The notes beneath the pieces were generated by a model. The model was given only the letters and a program-made list of their open reading frames with translations. It was not told where the DNA came from and did no database searches. Position numbers and translations under genes: made by a program. A stretch of 64,000 nt of DNA from Halalkalibacillus sediminis. GTDB lineage: Bacteria > Bacillota > Bacilli > Bacillales > Alkalibacillaceae. The stretch is taken from the NCBI RefSeq assembly GCF_002844535.1, contig NZ_PJNH01000001.1:372001-436000 (forward strand). Reading direction: 5' to 3'. Of the stretch, positions 35,103 through 43,789 are shown in pieces. Numbering within the stretch: the first letter of the stretch is position 1; each line of letters starts with the position of its first letter.

Positions 35103-35741
35103 TTGAAGACAGTTGGTATAGTGGCAGGAGGCCCTAAAAATGAACTTCCTTCTTTTAGCGAATACTTATCCATAGATTTTTGGATTGGTGTTGACGAAGG
35201 GTGCCTACACCTGAAGTCTCAAAATATTAATCCAGATTTGGCAGTCGGTGACTTCGATTCGATGACTGAAACGGAACTCTCTGAAATTTCTCAGGTATCA
35301 GAAGTCTTACAATTTCCAAATGACAAAGATCAAACGGATTTAGAAATAGGTATTGATCAGGCTATCAAAATGGACCCCGATCTAGTTCTCATATTTGGAG
35401 CTACTGGGGGAAGGCTTGATCATGAGTGGATGAATATCAATCTACTGAAGAAATTTTCAGAGAAACGGATTGATGCATGGATGATCAACAAGCACAACGA
35501 ACTTACGATCAAATATCCTGATACTTATAAGTTAGAAAAAGATTTACGTTATAAATATATTTCTTTTCTTCCTATGACTGAAAAGGTTGAACACTTATCA
35601 TTAAAGGGTTTTCGATATGAATTAGAAGATGAAAACATCTCTAGTGATTCTTCCTTGACAGTTTCCAACGAATGGAACGAAAAAAAAGGTACTTATTCTT
35701 TTAGCACAGGCATATTATTAGTTGTAAAGAGCCGTGATTAA
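35103..35741 (+). CDS. thiN: Thiamine pyrophosphokinase
   Basis: Converts thiamine to thiamine pyrophosphate with ATP. The 212-residue protein has the catalytic-domain motifs IGVDEGCLHL (seen as GVDEGCLHLKS), AVGDFDSM, FPNDKDQTDLE and FGATGGRLDHE. It starts with TTG behind GGGGGATG. It sits between rpe and spoVM, as in B. subtilis. I saw no thiamine pyrophosphate riboswitch in front of it. Confidence 0.94.
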   Translation: MKTVGIVAGGPKNELPSFSEYLSIDFWIGVDEGCLHLKSQNINPDLAVGDFDSMTETELSEISQVSEVLQFPNDKDQTDLEIGIDQAIKMDPDLVLIFGATGGRLDHEWMNINLLKKFSEKRIDAWMINKHNELTIKYPDTYKLEKDLRYKYISFLPMTEKVEHLSLKGFRYELEDENISSDSSLTVSNEWNEKKGTYSFSTGILLVVKSRD

Positions 35742-35789
35742 AGTAAGGTACAATCTCATTCAATGGTGTAGGTATAGGAGGGGGAAGGT

Positions 35790-35870
35790 TTGAGATTTTA
35801 TATTGTAAAACTTCCGAGGTTTGTTGGTGGATTTGTAAGAGCGATGAGGGGCGTATTTATTAAAAAGTAG
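35790..35870 (+). CDS. spoVM: SpoVM, 26-residue spore coat anchoring peptide
   Basis: A tiny peptide made in the mother cell that recognises the convex forespore surface and anchors SpoIVA, and also inhibits FtsH. The 26 codons from TTG to TAG give a peptide starting MRFYIVKLPRFVGGFVRAM, matching B. subtilis SpoVM in length, in Pro9 and in the amphipathic helix. A strong GGAGGGGG lies at 35777-35784, five bases before the start. Position between thiN and rpmB is conserved. The C-terminal residues differ (GVFIKK). Confidence 0.93.
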   Translation: MRFYIVKLPRFVGGFVRAMRGVFIKK

Positions 35871-35877
35871 TGGAAAC

Positions 35878-35909
35878 AAAAAAGCTACCCAACATTGGGT
35901 AGCTTTTTT
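35878..35909. terminator. Bidirectional terminator between spoVM and rpmB
   Basis: A perfect 15-bp stem (A-rich left arm, GCTACCCAA core, T-rich right arm) with a two-base loop serves both the rightward spoVM transcript and the leftward rpmB transcript. Confidence 0.92.
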
Positions 35910-35925
35910 GTGAAAAAATATACGA

Positions 35926-36114
35926 TTAAGCACGTTCGATTTTACCTGATTTAAGTGCTCTTGCTGAAACGTATACTTTTTGAGGTTTACCGTCAATCAT
36001 AACTCGTACTTTTTGTACGTTTGATTTCCATTTACGTTTATTTGCATTCATCGCGTGTGAGCGTGTATTACCAGTAGTTGTTTTTCTACCAGTCACTTGG
36101 CATTTGCGAGCCAT
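35926..36114 (-). CDS. rpmB: 50S ribosomal protein L28
   Basis: L28 is a 62-residue protein of the large ribosomal subunit. The sequence starts [20 protein letters not shown] and ends with [14 protein letters not shown], both diagnostic. It has a single Cys, so it is the zinc-free form. It is transcribed leftward against its neighbours, from a start behind GGAGGG, as in B. subtilis. Confidence 0.97.
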   Translation of the reverse strand: MARKCQVTGRKTTTGNTRSHAMNANKRKWKSNVQKVRVMIDGKPQKVYVSARALKSGKIERA

Positions 36115-36160
36115 GTATATCCCTCCTGCCTATCTATTATCTCTAAAATACTACTTTTAT

Positions 36161-36189
36161 AATTTATCATATGACTTGCATGATTTCAA
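36161..36189 (-). promoter_or_regulatory. Promoter of rpmB
   Basis: Read leftward, TTGAAA (36184-36189) and TAAATT (36161-36166) are 17 bases apart and about 47 bases before the rpmB start. Confidence 0.5.
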
Positions 36190-36222
36190 CGAGTAATCAC
36201 GAATCATATCAAGAATTTCTAC

Positions 36223-36251
36223 TTGACAGCTACATAATAGATGAATAACCT
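36223..36251 (+). promoter_or_regulatory. Possible promoter of yloU-fakA
   Basis: A perfect TTGACA (36223-36228) is followed 17 bases later by a weak TAACCT. A better -10 (TAAAAT, 36274-36279) has no matching -35. Confidence 0.4.
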
Positions 36252-36315
36252 TTTAAATTGAGTGCTGATGTAGTAAAATGTCTTTAGTTATGGTCATAGA
36301 TCGAGGAGGATAATA

Positions 36316-36675
36316 ATGTCAGTCGATTTTACGAATGAATATGGTCAAGTAACGATTTCAAATGAAGTTGTATCGACAATCGCAGGTGGAGCTGCTATTG
36401 AATGCTATGGGATCGTTGGTATGGCATCAAAGAAACAGTTTAAAGATGGACTTTCTGAAATACTTGGAAAAGATAATTTTTCTAAAGGTGTAGTCGTAAG
36501 ACAGGAAGAGGATCAACTATCAATTGATATGTACATTATTGTCAGCTATGGAACTAAAGTTTCTGAAGTTGCACATAATGTTCAAAACCAAGTGAAATAT
36601 GCCATTCGAAAAATGGTCGGCCTACAAGTAGATTCCGTAAATATTTATATTCATGGTGTAAGGGTGACAAGCTAA
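36316..36675 (+). CDS. yloU: Asp23/Gls24-family envelope stress protein YloU
   Basis: A 119-residue Asp23/Gls24-family protein with the family core YGQVTISNEVVSTIAGGAAIECYGIVG and the C-terminal VDSVNIYIHGVRV. Asp23 relatives localise near the membrane and influence cell-wall stress responses; the role of YloU itself is not settled. GAGGAGG precedes the ATG. It forms a two-gene unit with the fatty-acid-kinase-like gene, an arrangement conserved across Firmicutes. Confidence 0.92.
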   Translation: MSVDFTNEYGQVTISNEVVSTIAGGAAIECYGIVGMASKKQFKDGLSEILGKDNFSKGVVVRQEEDQLSIDMYIIVSYGTKVSEVAHNVQNQVKYAIRKMVGLQVDSVNIYIHGVRVTS

Positions 36676-36709
36676 ATATTGGTTGTTGTATATGAAGGAG
36701 GAAAAGATA

Positions 36710-38383
36710 GTGGCTAGTAATGGTTTAAAAGGTAGTCAATTTGCGGAAATGATTCTATTGGGCGCACACCATCTATCGAATCAAGCTCAAATGATTGACT
36801 CTTTAAATGTTTTTCCAGTACCTGATGGGGACACTGGGACTAATATGAATTTAACAATGACTTCTGGTGCTAAAGAAATTGAAAATGTTTCTTCAGATCA
36901 CGTCGGTAATGTTGCAAATTCTTTTGCTAAAGGTCTATTGATGGGAGCGCGTGGGAACTCTGGTGTAATTCTTTCTCAGTTATTCCGCGGCTTTTCAAAG
37001 CAAGTGCAAGACTTGGAGACTATAGAAGTCAATGACTTAGCAGCAGCGTTAGACGCAGGCGTTCAAACTGCTTATAAAGCAGTTATGAAACCTGTAGAAG
37101 GTACGATTTTGACTGTTGCGAAAGATGCGGCTAAAGCCGGAGAAGATGCAGCTAAAAGTACTGAGGATCCAATTGAATTTTTTGAGAAAGTTTTAGAAGA
37201 AGCAAAACAGTCATTAGAACGTACGCCTGATCTATTACCGGTTCTTAAAGAAGTGGGAGTAGTAGATAGCGGTGGACAAGGTCTAGTAACAGTATATGAA
37301 GGTTTTCTAGCTTCACTGAAGGGAGAAGAACTACCTAAGACAAGTTCAGCTTCTCCTTCTTTAGATGATCTTGTTAATGCAGAGCACCATAAGATGCACC
37401 AAGACTTTATGGAAACCGAAGACATTGAATTCGGCTATTGTACTGAATTTATGGTCAAATTTGAAGAAGATAAACTAGCTGAAAATCCATTCGATGAGGA
37501 ACAGTACCGTGAAGAATTAAGTGAACACGGGGATTCTTTACTTGTGGTGGCAGATGATGAAGTTGTGAAAGTACATATTCACGCTGAATACCCAGGTGAA
37601 GTTATGACAATTGGTCAACGGTACGGAAGCCTGATCAACATGAAAATTGAAAATATGCGTGAACAGCATACGTCCATAGTTGGCGATAAAAAGAAAGAGG
37701 AAGCTCCTAAGAAGCAAGAACGCTTAGCTATTGGTGTCGTTACCGTATCAATGGGTGATGGTATCCAGTCGATGTTCGAAAGCTTAGGGGCAACGGTAGT
37801 AATCGAAGGTGGACAGACGATGAACCCGAGTACTCAAGATATCGTCAAAGCGATCGAACAAACGAACGCAGATGAAGTTTTAGTACTACCAAATAATAAA
37901 AATATAATCATGGCAGCTGAACAGGCTCAGGAATTAGTGGATAACAAGGTGAAGGTAGTCCCTACTAAATCTGTTCCACAGGGAATGAGTGCTATGCTAG
38001 CTTACAACCCTGAGACTGATCTGAATGAGAACCATGAGAGTATGAGTGAAGCAATGCAGTATGTGAAAACAGGTCAAGTCACCTACGCAGTCAGAGACAC
38101 TCAGATTGATGGTCGTACGATTGAAGAAGGAAACTTCATGGGGATTTCAGATGGCTCGATTGAAGCCGTAAATCCAGATAAAATGAAGGCGATAGAAGAA
38201 TTATTAACAGCTATGATTGATGATAGTGAAGATGAAATTGTAACGATTCTTCAAGGTGAAGAAGGAAGCGACGAAGAAGTGGAGCAAATCGAACAATTCA
38301 TCGAAGATAAATTTGATGAAATTGAAGTCGAAGTCCACCAAGGCAATCAACCTATTTATTCATATATTTTCTCAGTGGAATAA
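36710..38383 (+). CDS. fakA: FakA/YloV, DhaL-DegV-type fatty acid kinase catalytic subunit
   Basis: The ATP-binding subunit that phosphorylates fatty acids bound to FakB (DegV family) proteins. The 557-residue protein has an N-terminal DhaL domain with the Mg-binding NVFPVPDGDTGTNMNLT at about 38-54 and GARGNSGVILSQLFRG, then a central domain and a C-terminal domain of DegV-like fold. No fakB is in the window. GTG at 36710 is chosen because AAGGAGG (36695-36701) lies eight bases upstream. Confidence 0.93.
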   Translation: MASNGLKGSQFAEMILLGAHHLSNQAQMIDSLNVFPVPDGDTGTNMNLTMTSGAKEIENVSSDHVGNVANSFAKGLLMGARGNSGVILSQLFRGFSKQVQDLETIEVNDLAAALDAGVQTAYKAVMKPVEGTILTVAKDAAKAGEDAAKSTEDPIEFFEKVLEEAKQSLERTPDLLPVLKEVGVVDSGGQGLVTVYEGFLASLKGEELPKTSSASPSLDDLVNAEHHKMHQDFMETEDIEFGYCTEFMVKFEEDKLAENPFDEEQYREELSEHGDSLLVVADDEVVKVHIHAEYPGEVMTIGQRYGSLINMKIENMREQHTSIVGDKKKEEAPKKQERLAIGVVTVSMGDGIQSMFESLGATVVIEGGQTMNPSTQDIVKAIEQTNADEVLVLPNNKNIIMAAEQAQELVDNKVKVVPTKSVPQGMSAMLAYNPETDLNENHESMSEAMQYVKTGQVTYAVRDTQIDGRTIEEGNFMGISDGSIEAVNPDKMKAIEELLTAMIDDSEDEIVTILQGEEGSDEEVEQIEQFIEDKFDEIEVEVHQGNQPIYSYIFSVE

Positions 38384-38396
38384 TATTAATAAAGTA

Positions 38397-38424
38397 ATCC
38401 CCGATGCACACATCGGGGATTTTT
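38397..38424 (+). terminator. Intrinsic terminator after fakA
   Basis: A perfect 10-bp GC-rich stem (38397-38406 with 38411-38420) with a CACA loop is followed by T residues. Confidence 0.92.
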
Positions 38425-38447
38425 GCTCTGCTTTTTGGTGGAAGGTT

Positions 38448-38690
38448 TTTGACAAGCTGGATTATAACAAAGCCATTTTAAATAGGGTGCTGTTGAAGTT
38501 TGTTGTTGATTCTAAAGAATCGCGAGAGGCGGCGACTCCTAGGGGAGCAGCACGAGTAGAAAATCACGCAAAACTTGCGAATCGTGAGTTTTGGGAAGTT
38601 GAAGCCGTGCCCCCAGGAAAGCGTCCGCTGGTAAGCGATTCGTCAGAATCACCCGGATTGAAACCTTTTATAATCAACAAAATCCTTTAA
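38448..38690 (+). repeat. Dispersed structured repeat, copy 2
   Basis: Fuller copy of the element at 20582-20790. It opens with a GACAAGCTGGATTATAACAA block and GCTGTTGAAG. It then has outer arms GATTCT-AAAG-AATCGC and GCGATT-CGTC-AGAATC, which pair around an internal loop. Inner blocks are GGCGACTCC, AGCAGCACGAG, GAAAATCA, GGAAGTTGAAGCCGTGCCC and GGAAAGCGTCCG. The middle can fold through CAAAACT with AGTTTTG. This gap between fakA and the leftward permease holds no gene that I can support. Confidence 0.8.
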
Positions 38691-38702
38691 CTCGCCTTAA
38701 AC

Positions 38703-38738
38703 TAAAAAAGTTGACCAACACTAAGCTGGCCAACTTTA
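38703..38738 (-). terminator. Intrinsic terminator after the purine permease gene
   Basis: Read leftward, AAGTTGGCCA pairs with TGGTCAACTT (one G-U) across an 8-nt loop and is followed by a T run. Confidence 0.85.
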
Positions 38739-38741
38739 ATC

Positions 38742-40001
38742 TTACATAATTCCTTTTATAATAAATTCGATTAAGAATAAACAAGAAATAATCACGAGCG
38801 TCCATGAGATTTTCTCTTTCTGTCTTGTAACAATCTGGATGATTGGATAGGCGATGAATCCGAATGCCATCCCATCAGCGATGCTATAAGTGAAAGGAAT
38901 CATGAACATGATTAAAAATGTCGGGAATGCCTCGGTCAAATCATCCACTTTTATATATCGTATGTTCTGCATCATCAATACTCCCACGATAATCAATATG
39001 GGGCTGATAGCATTAGCAGGGATCATTGATATATAAGGAATCAGAAATATTGTAGATAAAAATAATACACCTGCCACTATACTTGCAATACCTGTTTTAC
39101 CTTTTGCTGCAATGACGGCTGCACTCTCAGCTGCAGGAATTGTTGGTGAAGTTCCAAAAAAACCACTCATGACAGCTGCTACAGCGCTACTTCGATTAGT
39201 TTGATGGAATGAATCAGATCGGTTCAACATGTTAAGTTGTCCATAAATCAAACCCATGCTTTCAAATATAAGTACGATAGCGAGCGGTAAAACAGCGACC
39301 CAGAAAGTAATCTCAAATGCATGAGTGAACGTAGGCAGAACAAATAGGTTTGACCAACTATCGATCGTAATTGTTGTACCTTCATTATCCAAGACGCCGA
39401 AAGCATACGCCAGGATCGTTCCTGAAATCATTGTCAGTAAGAAATTAGCGGGTACATTTTTTACAAATAATAAGATTCCGATTAACAACGTCAAAAGACT
39501 GACAATTACTTCAGGTGAAGAAAAATCCCCTAATGAAATGATGGAATAGTCTCCACTTTGAATTAATGATCCATTTTCAAGTCCAATTAATACTAAAAAG
39601 AGTCCTAGACCAATTGTAATACCATGTTTCAATGAGTCCGGAATCGCTTTTTTGAACATTTCACCTAATGGTGTGACGGCGGTAATGAGGAAAATAATAC
39701 TTGCAACTACTACTACGCCTAAACCTTCTTGAAATGTGAATCCATACTGCTGAACAATTGAGAAGCTGAATAGTGCGTTTACACCCATTCCAGGTATAAT
39801 AATCAGTGGCACTTTCGCCCAAAGTCCAACAATGAGACATCCAAAAAAGCTTGCAAGGATGGTTGCGATCATAGCTTGTTCGCGGTCAATTCCTGCCTCA
39901 GCGAGTATAGAGCTGTTGACAACCACAATATACACTGTGGTCAAATACCCGATCAAACCAGCAATAACATCAGTAGACCATCTGTTATTCAATTGTTGCA
40001 T
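38742..40001 (-). CDS. AzgA-type (NCS2) purine permease
   Basis: A 419-residue polytopic membrane protein of the AzgA branch of nucleobase transporters, related to B. subtilis PbuG/PbuO. Family motifs include IPGMGVNALFSFS, a GTSPTIPAAESAAV segment corresponding to the substrate region of the family (GTSTTTSYVESS in PbuG), and MIPFTYSIADGMAFGFI. The likely substrates are hypoxanthine, guanine or adenine, but the altered substrate-region residues make this uncertain. It is not at this place in B. subtilis, so it is an insertion relative to that order. No purine riboswitch is visible. Confidence 0.85.
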   Translation of the reverse strand: MQQLNNRWSTDVIAGLIGYLTTVYIVVVNSSILAEAGIDREQAMIATILASFFGCLIVGLWAKVPLIIIPGMGVNALFSFSIVQQYGFTFQEGLGVVVVASIIFLITAVTPLGEMFKKAIPDSLKHGITIGLGLFLVLIGLENGSLIQSGDYSIISLGDFSSPEVIVSLLTLLIGILLFVKNVPANFLLTMISGTILAYAFGVLDNEGTTITIDSWSNLFVLPTFTHAFEITFWVAVLPLAIVLIFESMGLIYGQLNMLNRSDSFHQTNRSSAVAAVMSGFFGTSPTIPAAESAAVIAAKGKTGIASIVAGVLFLSTIFLIPYISMIPANAISPILIIVGVLMMQNIRYIKVDDLTEAFPTFLIMFMIPFTYSIADGMAFGFIAYPIIQIVTRQKEKISWTLVIISCLFLIEFIIKGIM

Positions 40002-40059
40002 GTGTACTCCTTCTTTAAAATATAAGCCCTCTCCCGCCCAGGTTATTAACCCATAGCAT

Positions 40060-40088
40060 ATTATAGCGATTCACTCATGTACATTCAA
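40060..40088 (-). promoter_or_regulatory. Promoter of the purine permease gene
   Basis: Read leftward, TTGAAT (40083-40088) and a perfect TATAAT (40060-40065) are 17 bases apart, about 60 bases before the start codon. Confidence 0.75.
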
Positions 40089-40115
40089 ATTTTGTCGACA
40101 AAAATGAAATAGAAT

Positions 40116-40144
40116 TTGGAATTTCCGCCATTTCCCTATAAAAT
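40116..40144 (+). promoter_or_regulatory. Promoter of sdaAB-sdaAA
   Basis: TTGGAA (40116-40121) and TAAAAT (40139-40144) are 17 bases apart and 30 bases before the sdaAB start. It lies back to back with the permease promoter. Confidence 0.65.
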
Positions 40145-40173
40145 AGAAGTAGAATGATAAGGGTGGTGTCTTA

Positions 40174-40836
40174 ATGAAATTTAGATCGGTGTTCGATATT
40201 ATCGGACCTGTAATGATAGGACCTTCCAGCTCCCATACAGCAGGGGCTGCAAGAATAGGTTTAATGGCACGTCAGCTATACGGCCGTCAGCCAAAGTGGG
40301 CGAAGATTCATCTGTATGGATCCTTTGCCAAAACGTATAAAGGTCATGGAACAGATGTAGCTTTAATTGGTGGACTGTTGAGTTATGATACAGATGATGA
40401 ACGAATCAAGGACGCATACAAATATGCTGAAGAAGTGGGCATGAATGTGGAATTTGTAGAGGAGGAGGGCTCTGCTGAGCATCCAAACACTGCACGTATT
40501 CGTTTAGGCGATGATGATGGTGAGTTTGAGCTCGTTGGTATTTCGATAGGTGGAGGTAAGGCTGAAATCACGGAACTCAATGGTTTCGAGTTGCGTCTTA
40601 CTGGACAATCACCTGCGATTTTAATTATGCATGATGATCGTTATGGGGCTATTGCATCCGTTTCGAAAGTACTTGCAGAGTATGAGATAAATATAGGTCA
40701 CATGGAAGTTTCTCGAAAAGAGTTAGGAAGCGACGCGATGATGATTATTGAGACAGACGGACGTCTTCCAGCAGGGGTAATGGAAGAGTTGAAAACCTGT
40801 GATCACATCAAACAAGTTGTTACGATTTCTGACTAG
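40174..40836 (+). CDS. sdaAB: L-serine dehydratase, beta subunit
   Basis: The beta subunit of the iron-sulfur L-serine deaminase that converts serine to pyruvate and ammonia. The 220-residue protein has the N-terminal SVFDIIGPVMIGPSSSHTAGA motif and a C-terminal ACT domain (AIASVSKVLAEYEINIGHMEVSR) that may bind serine or another ligand. It forms a two-subunit enzyme with the next gene. Confidence 0.95.
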   Translation: MKFRSVFDIIGPVMIGPSSSHTAGAARIGLMARQLYGRQPKWAKIHLYGSFAKTYKGHGTDVALIGGLLSYDTDDERIKDAYKYAEEVGMNVEFVEEEGSAEHPNTARIRLGDDDGEFELVGISIGGGKAEITELNGFELRLTGQSPAILIMHDDRYGAIASVSKVLAEYEINIGHMEVSRKELGSDAMMIIETDGRLPAGVMEELKTCDHIKQVVTISD

Positions 40837-40863
40837 ATTTTGATATAGAGGGGAGTGATTCGA

Positions 40864-41748
40864 TTGTTCAAAAGTATTAGTGAACTGATTCAAATCACGG
40901 AAGATAAAAATATACCTATTTCAGAAGTAATGATTCAACAGGAGGTCGAGGAGACTGGAAAACCTCGAGAAGAGATTGTTGCTGAAATGGGACGAAATTT
41001 AGATGTTATGGAAAAAGCCGTTGAAGACGGAATGAACGGTGTGAAATCACGTTCAGGTTTAACCGGGGGAGATGCTGTACTCATAAAAAAATATATGGAG
41101 GAGCAAGAATCTTTATCCGGAAATCTTTTGCTAGACGTTGTTAGTAAAGCGGTTGCAACAAATGAAGTGAATGCTGCGATGGGTACCATTTGTGCAACAC
41201 CTACTGCAGGAAGTGCGGGCTGTGTACCAGGTGTGTTATTCGGCCTGAAGCCTCGTTTGAAACCTACTCGTGATCAAATGATCAGGTTCTTATTCACTTC
41301 TGGAGCGTTCGGACAAGTGATCGCTAATAATGCATCCATTTCTGGTGCAGCTGGAGGATGTCAAGCTGAAGTAGGCTCAGCAGCTGGTATGGCAAGTGCT
41401 GCAGCAGTAGAAATGGCTGGTGGATCACCGCAACAGTCTGCGGAAGCTATGGCTATTACCTTGAAAAATATGCTTGGTCTCGTATGTGACCCAGTAGCCG
41501 GTTTAGTAGAGGTCCCCTGTGTAAAACGAAATGCTATGGGCTCATCCCAGGCAATTGTATCAGCTGATTTAGCGCTTGCGGGTGTGACTAGTAGGATCCC
41601 GACTGATGAAGTGATAGGTGCCATGTTCAAGATTGGACAAAGTATGTCTCCAGCACTTAAAGAAACTGGAGAGGGCGGTTTAGCAGCAACACCTACTGGT
41701 AAGGCTCTTGCCGCTAAAATCTTCGGACCTGCAATGGGGAAAGAGTGA
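40864..41748 (+). CDS. sdaAA: L-serine dehydratase, alpha subunit
   Basis: The catalytic 4Fe-4S subunit, 294 residues. Cluster and active-site cysteines lie in GTICATPTAGSAGC, AAGGCQAEVG and VEVPCVKRNAMG. The TTG at 40864 (MFKSISELIQ) matches the B. subtilis start and lies eight bases after GGGGAG; a GTG at 40855 overlaps that site. Its stop is four bases before recG. Confidence 0.94.
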   Translation: MFKSISELIQITEDKNIPISEVMIQQEVEETGKPREEIVAEMGRNLDVMEKAVEDGMNGVKSRSGLTGGDAVLIKKYMEEQESLSGNLLLDVVSKAVATNEVNAAMGTICATPTAGSAGCVPGVLFGLKPRLKPTRDQMIRFLFTSGAFGQVIANNASISGAAGGCQAEVGSAAGMASAAAVEMAGGSPQQSAEAMAITLKNMLGLVCDPVAGLVEVPCVKRNAMGSSQAIVSADLALAGVTSRIPTDEVIGAMFKIGQSMSPALKETGEGGLAATPTGKALAAKIFGPAMGKE

Positions 41749-41752
41749 TCTC

Positions 41753-43786
41753 ATGTTGAATGATCCAGTCACAGTCATACCAAGCGTCGGAGAAAAAACT
41801 GCAGAACAACTTGAGATGATGGACATAAGGAAAGTGGAAGACTTACTCTTCCACTTTCCTTTTCGTTATGATTTCCATGAAATTAAACCTTTAAAAGAAA
41901 TCGCTCACGAAGAAATAGCGACAATTGAAGGAACTGTTGTATCAGAGCCGCAGCTTTCTTTTTTCGGAAGGAAAAAATCGCGACTCACATGCACCATTCA
42001 GGTTGGAGTGGTTGCGATCAAGGCTGTCTTTTTCAACCAGGCTTTTCTGAAGGACAAACTTGTTCGCGGAGAAGAAGTGATGTTGACAGGAAAATGGGAC
42101 ATGCATCGCTTGCAATTGACCGTACATAAATTTCATACTCAAACATTTGAAGAAGAGTCTATTCAACCAATATATCGATCGAAAGGTAACCTTACTTCTA
42201 ATGGCTTAAAAAAACTGAATGCTTATGCAGTAAAAGCTAGCGTAGATGAAATCGAAGAGATTTTACCAGATAAATATTTGAAGGATTATAAACTCCCGTC
42301 CAGAAGTGAAGCTATCAAAGAGTTACATCAACCTACTTCGAAACAAACATTAAAACACGCAAGAAGACGGTTCATCTTTGAGGAATTGTTTATTTTTCAA
42401 TTAAAAATGCAGTGGATTCGAATGAAAAATAAACATCAGACAGAAGGGTTCAGCAAGTCTTTTAATGATGATCAACTAGGTCAATTCGTTAAAGAGCTCC
42501 CTTTCGAACTGACAAAAGGTCAAAAAAGTTCGTTGAAGGATATAATGAACGATCTGAAAAGTTCTCATCGAATGAACCGACTTCTCCAAGGAGATGTTGG
42601 GTCAGGTAAGACCGTTGTTGCAGCGATTGCATTACTCGCTAATAACTTGGCAGGAAATCAGGGAGCACTTATGGTACCTACTGAAATACTAGCTGAGCAA
42701 CATGAACATTCCTTAAGTGAATTGTTCGGAGACCGTCTAACCGTCGTATCTTTGACTGGCTCCATTAAAGGGAAACGACGAAGAGAGATTTTAGAACGTT
42801 TAGGTAATGGTGAAATTGATATTGTGGTAGGTACGCATGCCTTGATTCAAGATGACACGATCTTTAATCAATTGGGATTAGTCATCGTTGATGAACAGCA
42901 CCGTTTCGGGGTACAGCAGAGAAAAACCTTGAGAGATAAAGGCTTGAACCCTGATGTACTGTTTATGACAGCCACACCAATACCTCGGACTCTTTCTATT
43001 ACATCATTCGGGGATATGGATGTATCGATCATTGATGAAATGCCACAAGGGCGTCTACCAGTCGAAACGTATTGGGCTAAGGAAAACATGATTGAAAGAG
43101 TATATGATTTTTTAATGAAAGAAATCAATAAAGGTCACCAAGCCTATGTCATTTGCCCGCTTATAGAAGAATCTGACCAGTTAGACATACAAAATGCTGT
43201 TGATGTATTTGAGCAATTGAATTCCGTCATGCCACCCCAAGTTAAAACTGCATTGATGCACGGCCGTTTACCTGCACAAGAGAAAGAGGACATTATGCGT
43301 GACTTCGCTGAGAACAATGTTCAGCTGTTAGTGTCGACCACTGTAATTGAAGTTGGTGTGAACGTACCTAATGCAACTATTATGGTCATTTATGATGCAG
43401 AAAGATTCGGGTTGGCACAATTGCATCAGCTTAGAGGAAGAGTGGGGCGAGGTAGCGAACAAAGCTATTGTATTTTGTTGGCTGATCCTAAAACTGAAAA
43501 TGGTAAAGAACGTATGAGGGTAATGACTGAAACGACAAACGGATTCGAGCTTTCTGAACACGATTTGCAAATTCGGGGGCCAGGAGACTTTTTTGGAAAA
43601 AAACAAAGTGGTTTACCTGAGTTCAAGGTGGCAGATATTGTGGAGGATTACCGGGCTTTAGAAGTAGCAAGAAAAGATGCAATTGAAGTTATGCGCCATG
43701 ATCGTTTAACAAATGACGAAGATTACAAGAAGTTGAAACAGTTGATTGAGGCTGATCCAATGATTCAAGAGAGAATTTTCGATTAA
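41753..43786 (+). CDS. recG: ATP-dependent DNA helicase RecG
   Basis: A branch-migrating helicase that remodels stalled forks and Holliday junctions. The 677-residue protein has the N-terminal wedge domain (OB fold, about 60-150), Walker A QGDVGSGKTVVA, the DEQH box (VIVDEQHRFGVQQR), helicase motifs including MTATPIPRTLSI and QLRGRVGRG, and the C-terminal GPGDFFGKKQSGLPEFKVAD. The start ATG has only a weak ribosome binding site. A perfect 15-bp hairpin lies within the first 110 coding bases. Confidence 0.96.
   Translation: MLNDPVTVIPSVGEKTAEQLEMMDIRKVEDLLFHFPFRYDFHEIKPLKEIAHEEIATIEGTVVSEPQLSFFGRKKSRLTCTIQVGVVAIKAVFFNQAFLKDKLVRGEEVMLTGKWDMHRLQLTVHKFHTQTFEEESIQPIYRSKGNLTSNGLKKLNAYAVKASVDEIEEILPDKYLKDYKLPSRSEAIKELHQPTSKQTLKHARRRFIFEELFIFQLKMQWIRMKNKHQTEGFSKSFNDDQLGQFVKELPFELTKGQKSSLKDIMNDLKSSHRMNRLLQGDVGSGKTVVAAIALLANNLAGNQGALMVPTEILAEQHEHSLSELFGDRLTVVSLTGSIKGKRRREILERLGNGEIDIVVGTHALIQDDTIFNQLGLVIVDEQHRFGVQQRKTLRDKGLNPDVLFMTATPIPRTLSITSFGDMDVSIIDEMPQGRLPVETYWAKENMIERVYDFLMKEINKGHQAYVICPLIEESDQLDIQNAVDVFEQLNSVMPPQVKTALMHGRLPAQEKEDIMRDFAENNVQLLVSTTVIEVGVNVPNATIMVIYDAERFGLAQLHQLRGRVGRGSEQSYCILLADPKTENGKERMRVMTETTNGFELSEHDLQIRGPGDFFGKKQSGLPEFKVADIVEDYRALEVARKDAIEVMRHDRLTNDEDYKKLKQLIEADPMIQERIFD
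41827..41863 (+). other. Terminator-like perfect hairpin inside recG
   Basis: Fifteen bases (41827-41841) are perfectly complementary to 41847-41861, with a CTTAC loop, ending in TTTT. It lies at codons 25-37 of recG. The encoded residues (VEDLLFHFPFRYD) are family-like, so part of the symmetry may come from coding needs. Confidence 0.6.
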
Positions 43787-43789
43787 TGA

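Noticed and set aside
35742-35789. Possible TPP riboswitch near thiN
   Set aside because: No THI-box motif before or after thiN.
38256-38690. Open frame of 144 codons overlapping the fakA end
   Set aside because: It runs through the fakA terminator and the whole repeat element, has no ribosome binding site and no family-like sequence.
40002-40115. Possible purine riboswitch before the permease gene
   Set aside because: The leader is short and I see no conserved purine aptamer core or terminator; a plain promoter explains the region.
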